Of a stretch of 64,000 nt of DNA, positions 28,621 to 36,288 are shown piece after piece. Under the pieces are notes generated by a model. The model was not told where the DNA came from, did no database searches, and saw only the letters and a program-made list of their open reading frames with translations. The position numbers were made by a program, and so were the translations under genes. This stretch comes from Novosphingobium sp. 32-60-15 (GTDB taxonomy: Bacteria; Pseudomonadota; Alphaproteobacteria; Sphingomonadales; Sphingomonadaceae), in assembly GCF_002280675.1 (NCBI RefSeq), contig NZ_NCEN01000005.1, positions 62,001 through 126,000 of the forward strand. Direction: 5' to 3'. Position 1 is the stretch's first letter; each line of letters opens with the position of its first letter.

Positions 28621-30106
28621 AGGTCTTGCGCGCGGACAAGGGGCAGACGCCGAACCGCTCGCCCTGATTGAAGATACCGCGCACGGACCGCGCATTGCCG
28701 CCGCCAACCATGCCGCCCAAGTTGCAGGTGCGGTTCCTGCCATGCGCCTGGCCGATGCGCGCACGCTGTGCCCGGCGCTCGGCGTGCGCCCGGCTGATCC
28801 TGCGGGCGATCTTGCCTTGCTGGAAAACCTTGCGCTGTGGTCACAGCGGTGGGGGCCGTGGAGCGCGCTTGATCCACCCGATGGCCTGTTGATCGACACG
28901 ACCGGCGTTGCGCATCTGTTCGGCGGGGAACGCACGCTGCTGGCTGATGCCATCAATGCCTTCACCCGGCGTGGCCTCGGCATCCGCGCGGCGCTTGCCC
29001 CCACCGCAGGCGCAGCATGGGCGCTGGCGCATTTCGGGCCAGAGGCGGCAATCATCGCTCCCGGCGACGATCCGATGGTGCGTCTTGGTGGTTTGCCAGC
29101 AGCGGCACTACGGCTTGATGATGACGTCATCCTGCTGCTGCGCCGCCTTGGCCTCAAACGCCTTGGCGATCTGCACGGACTTGCCCGCGATGCCTTGGCG
29201 CGGCGTTTCCGCAACCGCCGCTCGGCCGCGTCCAACCCGCTGCTCCGGCTCGATCAATTGCTGGGACGCCTGCCCGAACCGCTGTTGCCGGTGATCAGCG
29301 TCACTGCGCCACTCGTCCAGCGCCGCCTGATGGAGCCAATCCGCCATCGCACGCTGCTCGATCAGGTCGTGGCTGATCTGGCGGAGGATATGGCGCGGCT
29401 GCTTGAAGCTTTGGGGCAGGGGGCGCGGCGGCTTGAACTGGGCATGTGGAAGGTTGACGGTGATGTGGCCATCCGCCGCCTTGAAATGGCCGCCGCCACG
29501 CGTGATCCGGCCCACTTGTGCCGCCTGTTTGCCACCCGTCTTGATGATGTGGATGCAGGTTTCGGCATCGAACTGGTGCGGCTGCGCGCTTCGTGGACCG
29601 AACCGCTGGCGCTGGCACAAGCGCAACTTGATGCCGCCGCCGAACGCCATGGGACCAGTCTGGCCGCCTGCGTGGATCGGTTGACGGTGCGACTTGGGCC
29701 CGAAGCGGTGCGTCGCCCGATCGCTCACGCCAGCCATTTGCCCGAACGTGCGCAGCGCTGGCAGCCGCCTTTGATCGATCTTCCATCTTCACAAGAGGAA
29801 TTCGCTTTTCACCACAGACCACTGAAAATACTGGATAAGCCCGAATCTGTCGCCGTCATTTATGAAACGCCTGACGGCTTGCCACGCCGGTTTCGCTGGC
29901 GGGGTGAAGTCCATGAAATCGCCCGAGCCGAAGGGCCGGAACGGATTGCGCCAGAATGGTGGCGCGAACGTTCCACCGTGCGCTTGCGCGATTACTACCG
30001 CATCGAAGACGCAGCCGGTCGTCGCTACTGGATTTACCGGCATGGCGTCATCGGGGATGGGCGCGGTGGTGCCCCTGAATGGTTTATCCAAGGATTGTTT
30101 GCATGA
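28517..30106 (+). CDS. imuB: Y-family polymerase-like protein ImuB
   Basis: About 529 aa. The N-terminal segment RRIMAIWCTGLAIDRWRLS replaces the catalytic DMDAFF of active Y-family polymerases, so the protein should be catalytically inactive and act as a beta-clamp adaptor linking ImuA and DnaE2. Palm/finger traits remain (GLLIDTTGVAHLFGGE, RRGLGIRAALAPTAGAAWAL). The start is uncertain: the ATG at 28517 overlaps imuA by about 100 bases, and the ATG at 28571 is the alternative. The little finger and C-terminal parts are complete. Confidence 0.85.
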   Translation: MTVSPSLPSLTPTPARRIMAIWCTGLAIDRWRLSEGLARGQGADAEPLALIEDTAHGPRIAAANHAAQVAGAVPAMRLADARTLCPALGVRPADPAGDLALLENLALWSQRWGPWSALDPPDGLLIDTTGVAHLFGGERTLLADAINAFTRRGLGIRAALAPTAGAAWALAHFGPEAAIIAPGDDPMVRLGGLPAAALRLDDDVILLLRRLGLKRLGDLHGLARDALARRFRNRRSAASNPLLRLDQLLGRLPEPLLPVISVTAPLVQRRLMEPIRHRTLLDQVVADLAEDMARLLEALGQGARRLELGMWKVDGDVAIRRLEMAAATRDPAHLCRLFATRLDDVDAGFGIELVRLRASWTEPLALAQAQLDAAAERHGTSLAACVDRLTVRLGPEAVRRPIAHASHLPERAQRWQPPLIDLPSSQEEFAFHHRPLKILDKPESVAVIYETPDGLPRRFRWRGEVHEIARAEGPERIAPEWWRERSTVRLRDYYRIEDAAGRRYWIYRHGVIGDGRGGAPEWFIQGLFA

Positions 30107-30149
30107 CCCCGACCTGTCCACATGTTCGGGGTGGCGGAAGGCACAAAAA

Positions 30150-30164
30150 GAACATATAAGGAAC
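30150..30164 (+). promoter_or_regulatory. LexA box upstream of the radical SAM-UdgX-dnaE2 unit
   Basis: GAAC-ATATAAG-GAAC, matching the SOS box with exactly 7 bases between half-sites. It ends only two bases before the ATG at 30167 and overlaps the AAGG ribosome site, so the promoter must lie upstream and LexA would block elongation or start-site clearance. imuB ends at 30106. Confidence 0.85.
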
Positions 30165-30166
30165 GA

Positions 30167-31432
30167 ATGTCGCAGCCAGCCCTACCTACACAAAAGACAA
30201 TTCTTGAACGGCTTGAGATACTTGCCGATGCCGCCAAGTACGATGCATCGTGCGCGTCGTCTGGTACCTCCAAGCGTAACAGCAAAGGCGGCAAAGGCAT
30301 CGGATCAACCGAGGGCATGGGCATCTGCCATGCTTATGCGCCGGACGGACGCTGCATTTCGCTGCTCAAAATCCTGCTGACCAATCAGTGCGTGTTCGAT
30401 TGCCATTACTGCATCAACCGCAAAAGCTCGAACACGCGCCGCGCCCGTTTCACGCCGCAAGAAGTGGTCGATCTGACGCTGTCGTTCTACCGCCGCAATT
30501 ATATCGAAGGGCTGTTCCTCTCTTCTGGTATTATCAAGAGCTCCAGCCACACTATGGAGCAGTTGATAGAAGTCGCGCGTATCCTGCGGGAAGAACACGA
30601 TTTTCGCGGCTATATCCACCTCAAGACGATCCCTGAGGCTGATCCCGAACTGGTCGCCCGCGCCGGGCTTTATGCCGATCGCGTCTCGATCAATGTCGAA
30701 CTGCCAACCGTCGCCGGGTTGACCCGCCTCGCGCCCGACAAGTCCGCCACGCAGATCGAAGGTGCGATGACGTCGCTGAAAGATTCGATCATCGAGGCCA
30801 AGGACGCCCGCAAGCGCTTTCGCCACGCCCCGAAATTTGCCCCCGCTGGCCAATCCACCCAGATGATTGTCGGTGCCGATGCCGCAACCGATGCCGATAT
30901 CGTTGGCCGCGCCAGCACGCTTTACGGCAACTTTGGCCTGCGCCGCGTCTATTATTCCGCGTTCAGCCCGATCCCCGATGCCAGTGCAGTCCTGCCATTG
31001 AAGCGCCCGCCGCTGATGCGTGAACACCGGCTATACCAATCCGACTGGCTGATGCGGTTCTACGGCTATGCCCCGCATGAAGTACAGCAAGCGGCAGGCG
31101 CAGACGGTATGTTGCCGCTGGATATTGATCCCAAGCTGGCATGGGCATTGCAATTTCGCGCAGACTTTCCAGTGGACGTCAATCGCGCGCCACGTGAGCG
31201 GCTGTTGCGCGTTCCGGGCCTTGGCGTGCGCGCGGTCAACGCCCTTATTGTGGCAAGACGCCAGCGCCGTCTGCGGCTTGAGGATGTGGGCAAGCTGACC
31301 GTTTCGGTCGCAAAAGTCCGCCCGTTCATCATTGCCGAGGATTGGCGGCCAGTACTGCTGACCGACCGCGCAGATTTGCAAAACCTGATTGCGCCCAAAA
31401 AGGCCGAGCAACTGGAATTGTTTGCGTCATGA
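30167..31432 (+). CDS. Putative DNA modification/repair radical SAM protein
   Basis: 421-aa radical SAM enzyme with the cluster motif CVFDCHYC (CxxxCxxC) and FLSSGIIKSSSHTMEQL. A helix-hairpin-helix-like region lies near the C-terminus (RERLLRVPGLGVRAVNALIV), suggesting DNA contact. This combination is that of the SplB-like family called putative DNA modification/repair radical SAM protein, usually paired with a DUF4130/UdgX partner as here. The stop overlaps the next start (ATGA). The reaction on DNA is unknown. Confidence 0.88.
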   Translation: MSQPALPTQKTILERLEILADAAKYDASCASSGTSKRNSKGGKGIGSTEGMGICHAYAPDGRCISLLKILLTNQCVFDCHYCINRKSSNTRRARFTPQEVVDLTLSFYRRNYIEGLFLSSGIIKSSSHTMEQLIEVARILREEHDFRGYIHLKTIPEADPELVARAGLYADRVSINVELPTVAGLTRLAPDKSATQIEGAMTSLKDSIIEAKDARKRFRHAPKFAPAGQSTQMIVGADAATDADIVGRASTLYGNFGLRRVYYSAFSPIPDASAVLPLKRPPLMREHRLYQSDWLMRFYGYAPHEVQQAAGADGMLPLDIDPKLAWALQFRADFPVDVNRAPRERLLRVPGLGVRAVNALIVARRQRRLRLEDVGKLTVSVAKVRPFIIAEDWRPVLLTDRADLQNLIAPKKAEQLELFAS

Positions 31433-32862
31433 CCCCCTTTCGCACCATGCGCTCAGCCGAGGCATTTCGCGTTTCGCTGGCTGCTCCTGATGATTTCGAA
31501 GGCTGGCGTGACACGGCGCGGCGGCTGATCCAGGCCGATGTGCCGCCGGACCGGATTGTGTGGGATTCACCTGCCGATCAAAGTACTGATCTGTTCGCGC
31601 AAGGAGAGCGGCGCTTGCCTGCGCCTCCCGCTGATGCACCACAGCCACGCGCCTCACGCGATTTCCTGCAGTATGCCAAAAGTGCGATCCTACACTCTGA
31701 CTCTAAACGATTTTCATTGCTTTACCGTCTGCTTTGGCGGTTGCAGACCAATCCGCGTCTGATGGACGATCGGGCCGATGCCGATGTGCGCGGGATTGAC
31801 GAACTGGCCCGCCAAGTGCGGCGCGATATTCACAAGATGCGTGCTTTCGTGCGCTTCCGCGTGATTGAGGAACCCGATGGCGAACGCTACGTCGCCTGGT
31901 TTGAGCCTGGGCATCATATCTTGCGTTCGAACGCCGCGTTTTTTGTTCGCCGTTTCACCACGATGCGCTGGTCGATCCTCACCCCGCAAGGCAGCATGCA
32001 CTGGGATGGCGAAACCTTGCAGGAAGGCCCGCCTGCCACCCGCGCCGATGCGCCTTCGGGTGATCCGGTCGAAGCGCTGTGGCGCAAATACTATACCTCA
32101 ATCTTCAACCCTGCGCGCCTGAAGGTTGGCGCAATGCTCAAGGAAATGCCGCGCAAGTATTGGAAGAATCTGCCCGAAGCCTCGCTGATTCCGGAAATGA
32201 TTGCAGGGGCACAAGCGCGCGAGGCGGGAATGGTTGAAGCTGGCGCGCAAGACTTTGGTGTGCTGCCCGATACGCTGGCAGGCATTGCTGAAGCCGTCCA
32301 GTCATGCCGCCGCTGTGACATTGGCTGCAACGGCACGAACAGCGTCATGGGTGAGGGTGCAGATGCGCCTGTGCTGATGATTGTGGGCGAACAGCCGGGT
32401 GATAATGAAGAAGAACTGGGCCACCCGTTTGTTGGTCCTGCAGGGCAATTGCTCCGCGCCCATCTGAAGGATGCCGCAATCGCAATTGAGCAGGCGTACG
32501 TCACCAATGCGGTGAAGCATTTCAAGTTCACCCTTCGCGGCAAGCGGCGTTTGCATCAAAATCCCACGGCCAAGGAAATCGATGTGTGCCGCTGGTGGCT
32601 TGATGGTGAGCGCGCACTGGTACGCCCGCGGATCGTGCTGGCATTGGGGGCAAGCGCCGCTCGCGGCCTCCTCGGGCGAACGGTGAGTGTGCAGAAGGAG
32701 CGCGGTGTGCCTTTGCCGCTGGATGATGGCAGCGAATTGTGGATCACCACGCATCCCAGCTACCTCTTGCGGCTGCAAGATCATGGGCGCGCTGATGAAG
32801 AACAAAAGTTTGCCAATGACTTGCGCTGTGTAGCTGCGCGGGTATCTGAGCTTTCGCACTGA
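31429..32862 (+). CDS. DUF4130 - UdgX fusion (covalent uracil-DNA glycosylase)
   Basis: 477-aa two-domain protein. The N-terminal part (about 1-245) is the DUF4130 DNA-metabolism domain (QYAKSAILHSDSKRFSLLYR, VRRDIHKMRAFVRFR). The C-terminal part is a family 4-like uracil-DNA glycosylase of UdgX type: CRRCDIGCNGT (Fe-S Cys), GEQPGDNEEELGHPFVGPAG, and the UdgX loop GKRRLHQNP, whose H376 corresponds to the His that forms a covalent bond to uracil-excised DNA. Domain order and neighbours are conserved in other bacteria. It is translationally coupled to the radical SAM gene. Confidence 0.9.
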   Translation: MTPFRTMRSAEAFRVSLAAPDDFEGWRDTARRLIQADVPPDRIVWDSPADQSTDLFAQGERRLPAPPADAPQPRASRDFLQYAKSAILHSDSKRFSLLYRLLWRLQTNPRLMDDRADADVRGIDELARQVRRDIHKMRAFVRFRVIEEPDGERYVAWFEPGHHILRSNAAFFVRRFTTMRWSILTPQGSMHWDGETLQEGPPATRADAPSGDPVEALWRKYYTSIFNPARLKVGAMLKEMPRKYWKNLPEASLIPEMIAGAQAREAGMVEAGAQDFGVLPDTLAGIAEAVQSCRRCDIGCNGTNSVMGEGADAPVLMIVGEQPGDNEEELGHPFVGPAGQLLRAHLKDAAIAIEQAYVTNAVKHFKFTLRGKRRLHQNPTAKEIDVCRWWLDGERALVRPRIVLALGASAARGLLGRTVSVQKERGVPLPLDDGSELWITTHPSYLLRLQDHGRADEEQKFANDLRCVAARVSELSH

Positions 32863-32872
32863 GCGATGCCTG

Positions 32873-35800
32873 ATGCCCGAACCACCGCTTACCCCTGATC
32901 GCCGGCATATTGAGCCTTTCGATGGTGCCGCACCGCCGCGCGCCGACTTTGTCGAACTGGGGCTTGCCAGTTGCTTTTCGTTCCTGCGTGGCGCGTCTGA
33001 TGCGATAGACCTTGTCACCGAGGCACGCAGGCTTGGCTACGATGCTATTGGCATTGCTGACGTCAACACACTCGCTGGCATCGTTCGTTTGCATACCGAG
33101 GCGGAGGCGGCGCAATTGCGCCCGGTCATCGGCTGCCGGATCGAGACGGTCGAAGGGCTGGCGTTGCTTGCCTACCCAACAGACCGGGCTGCCTACGGGC
33201 GTTTGTGCAGCCTGATTTCGGCAGGGCGGATGGCCAGGCTTGACGGGACTTGGCAGGCCAAAGGCGTGTGCGAGATTGATCTTGCGATGCTGGCTGCCCA
33301 CAGCGAAGGCATCCAACTGGTCCTTATGCCACCACGCGATTTGGATCAGATATTTACGCTTGATATTGAAAGTAACGTGGTAGCTTTTCCGGGGCAGGAT
33401 GAGGCAGTTCTTCCACAGGAATTCCACCGCCAATCCCTGCCGTTTTCCAGCCTTATCCCCCATCTTGTCCACAGGCTTCCGACCCTTGGACATATAGCGG
33501 CAAGTTACCTCCACACAGGCGATGACATTGTCCGGATTGAGCGGCTGAATGCACTGGCGCAAGCACATGGCTTGGCGCTGCTGGCGACCAATGATGTGCT
33601 GTACAGCGCGGCAGAGCGCCGCCCGTTGCAGGATGTGATGACCGCGATCCGCCACAAGACGACTGTTGCGGAAGCGGGCCTTTTGCTTGAACCCAATGCC
33701 GAACGACATTTGAAATCGGCTGAAGAAATGGTGCGGTTGTTCCAGCGCTGGCCCCATGCGATCCGCGCAGCGCGGGAACTGGCTGATGCGTGTCGCTTTA
33801 ATTTGAGCGAATTGCGGTACGAGTATCCCGAAGAGATCTGCCCGGATGGTCACGAACCGCAAGACTGGCTGGAGGTGCAGACCTGGCGCGGGGCGGATGA
33901 ACGTTATCCCGAGGGGGTGCCGCAAAGCGTGGCGGATACTCTGCGACGGGAGCTTGACCTGATCGGCAAGCTGAACCTGGCAACTTACTTTCTCACCATC
34001 AAGGATATCGTTGATTTTGCGCGAAACTGTGATCCGCCAATCTTGTGCCAGGGGCGTGGATCGGCGGCCAATTCGGCGGTGTGTTTCTGCCTTGGCATAA
34101 CCTCGGTCGATCCGGCCAAGCACGCTTTGCTGTTTGACCGCTTCATTTCCGAAGAGCGCAAGGAACCGCCGGATATTGACGTCGATTTCGAGCATGAGCG
34201 GCGCGAGGAGGTCATCCAGTACATTTACCGCCGCTATGGCCGCCATCGTGCGGGCTTGTGCGCGACCGTGATCCACTATCGCCCGCGTATGGCGATCCGC
34301 GAGGTGGGCAAGGCTATGGGCTTGTCCGAGGATGTCACCGGCGCTCTTGCACGTACCGTGTGGGGCAGTTGGGGCCATGAAGTGGGAGAGCGCAATGTCG
34401 CACAAAGCGGCTTGAACGCAATGGACCCGCATTTGCGAAGGGTTCTGAAATTGGCTGAACAAATGATTGGTATGCCAAGGCATTTGTCACAGCATGTGGG
34501 TGGTTTCATCCTTACTCAAGGCCCGCTGACGCAAACGGTGCCGATTGGCAATGGCGCGATGGCAGAGCGCAGTTTCATTGAATGGGACAAGGATGATATC
34601 GAAGCGCTCGGCATTCTCAAAGTCGATGTGCTGGCGCTCGGTATGCTCACGTGCATCCGCAAATGCCTTGATCTTTTGGCCGCACATCATGGCCGCGAAC
34701 TGACGTTGGCAACTGTCCCGCGTGAGGATCCGGCGGTTTACGACATGCTATGCAAGGGGGATTCGCTGGGCGTGTTTCAGGTTGAAAGCCGTGCGCAGAT
34801 GAATATGCTGCCACGCCTGCGCCCGCGCTGTTTCTATGATCTGGTGATCGAAGTTGCGATCGTACGGCCCGGTCCGATCCAGGGTGATATGGTCCATCCG
34901 TACCTGAAGCGGCGACGGGGCGAGGAGCGGGTAGAAATACCGGCACCGGGTCCGGAACACGGGCCACCCGACGAATTGACATCAATCCTTGCGCGGACCT
35001 TGGGCGTGCCGATTTTCCAGGAGCAAGCAATGAAAATTGCGCTGGATGCGGCAAAGTTTTCCAGCCTTGAAGCTAACCGTCTGCGCAAGGCGATGGCCAC
35101 TTTCCGGTCACGCGGGATGGTTCACGAATTGGAAGACATGATGGTCGGGCGCATGGTGCAGCGCGGCTATGACCCTGAGTTTGCGGCTCGTTGCTTCAAT
35201 CAGATCAAGGGGTTTGGCGAATATGGCTTCCCCGAGAGCCACTCAGCCAGTTTCGCGCATCTTGTCTATGTTTCGTCGTGGTTGAAGTGCCATTATCCTG
35301 CAGCGTTTGCCTGCGGGCTGCTCAATTCGCAACCCATGGGCTTTTACGCGCCAGCACAGATCGTGCGCGATGCCGCACAGCACGGGGTTGTGGTGCTGCC
35401 AGTGGATGTCAATCATTCCGAATGGGATTGCACGTTGGAGCAGCGCGGGCAGGCGCTGCGGCTTGGGTTGCGGCAAGTTGATGGCTTTCCTGAACATGCC
35501 GCCGCCATGCTGGTAGCCGCGCGGGCAGAGCAGGGCCCATTCCGCGATGTAGCCGCTCTCAAAGATAGCGCTGCCTTGTCGCCTGCGCTGATAGAGCGGC
35601 TTGCCGCAGCCGATGCGTTCGGTTCCATCAGCCTTTCGCGCAGGCAAGCGCTGTGGGATGCGCGCAGCCTTGTTGCGGCCAAGGAATTGCCGCTGTTTGC
35701 CGCCGCCACAGCACGTTCCGAGGGGGAGGAGCGGGTGAGGGCGGTGCTGCCGGTGATGCCGCTATCAGAAGAGGTGGTCGCCGATTATCAAACGCATCGC

Positions 35801-36286
35801 CTGTCGTTGAAGGCCCATCCGATGGCATTCTTGCGTGCAGGATTGGGTGACCGTGGCTTTGTGCGCGCTGCCGATCTTCGAAACCACAAATTCCGTGCGA
35901 ATGTGCAAGTGGCAGGCGTCGTACTCGTGCGTCAGCGGCCGGGCAGTGCCAAGGGGGTCTGCTTCATCACGATTGAGGACGAAACCGGCGTCGTCAATCT
36001 GGTGATTTGGCCCGATCTTATGGAAAAGCAGCGCAAGGTGATCATGGGATCACGGCTGATGGAAGTGCGCGGGCGGGTTGAATATGATGACGAAGTGATT
36101 CACGTCATCGCCACGCATCTGACCGACGCCAGCGCGAGGCTTGATGCGCTATCGGATGCCGAATGCCTTGTTCCGCAGATTGCGCGTGCGGACGAATGCA
36201 ATCGCCCCATTCCGGAACGCGGCACCAATATGCGCGCCCACCCGCGCGACGTCCGCATCATCCCGAAATCACGTGACTTTCATTAG
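32873..36286 (+). CDS. dnaE2: Error-prone DNA polymerase III alpha subunit DnaE2
   Basis: 1137-aa C-family polymerase. The N-terminal PHP domain starts at FVELGLASCFSFLRGASDA. The palm carries the catalytic Asp residues in PPDIDVDFEHERREE (about residues 434-438), followed by FQEQAMKIALDAAKFS and KGFGEYGFPESHSASFA. An OB-fold region (VQVAGVVLVRQRPGSAKGVC) lies near the C-terminus. The combination with imuA-imuB upstream and a LexA box identifies the translesion DnaE2 rather than replicative DnaE. It starts 10 bases after the UdgX stop in the same unit. Confidence 0.96.
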   Translation: MPEPPLTPDRRHIEPFDGAAPPRADFVELGLASCFSFLRGASDAIDLVTEARRLGYDAIGIADVNTLAGIVRLHTEAEAAQLRPVIGCRIETVEGLALLAYPTDRAAYGRLCSLISAGRMARLDGTWQAKGVCEIDLAMLAAHSEGIQLVLMPPRDLDQIFTLDIESNVVAFPGQDEAVLPQEFHRQSLPFSSLIPHLVHRLPTLGHIAASYLHTGDDIVRIERLNALAQAHGLALLATNDVLYSAAERRPLQDVMTAIRHKTTVAEAGLLLEPNAERHLKSAEEMVRLFQRWPHAIRAARELADACRFNLSELRYEYPEEICPDGHEPQDWLEVQTWRGADERYPEGVPQSVADTLRRELDLIGKLNLATYFLTIKDIVDFARNCDPPILCQGRGSAANSAVCFCLGITSVDPAKHALLFDRFISEERKEPPDIDVDFEHERREEVIQYIYRRYGRHRAGLCATVIHYRPRMAIREVGKAMGLSEDVTGALARTVWGSWGHEVGERNVAQSGLNAMDPHLRRVLKLAEQMIGMPRHLSQHVGGFILTQGPLTQTVPIGNGAMAERSFIEWDKDDIEALGILKVDVLALGMLTCIRKCLDLLAAHHGRELTLATVPREDPAVYDMLCKGDSLGVFQVESRAQMNMLPRLRPRCFYDLVIEVAIVRPGPIQGDMVHPYLKRRRGEERVEIPAPGPEHGPPDELTSILARTLGVPIFQEQAMKIALDAAKFSSLEANRLRKAMATFRSRGMVHELEDMMVGRMVQRGYDPEFAARCFNQIKGFGEYGFPESHSASFAHLVYVSSWLKCHYPAAFACGLLNSQPMGFYAPAQIVRDAAQHGVVVLPVDVNHSEWDCTLEQRGQALRLGLRQVDGFPEHAAAMLVAARAEQGPFRDVAALKDSAALSPALIERLAAADAFGSISLSRRQALWDARSLVAAKELPLFAAATARSEGEERVRAVLPVMPLSEEVVADYQTHRLSLKAHPMAFLRAGLGDRGFVRAADLRNHKFRANVQVAGVVLVRQRPGSAKGVCFITIEDETGVVNLVIWPDLMEKQRKVIMGSRLMEVRGRVEYDDEVIHVIATHLTDASARLDALSDAECLVPQIARADECNRPIPERGTNMRAHPRDVRIIPKSRDFH

Positions 36287-36288
36287 TT

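Noticed and set aside
32744..34483. 579-codon frame antisense to dnaE2
   Set aside because: Lies wholly over clear polymerase coding sequence; composition-driven open frame.
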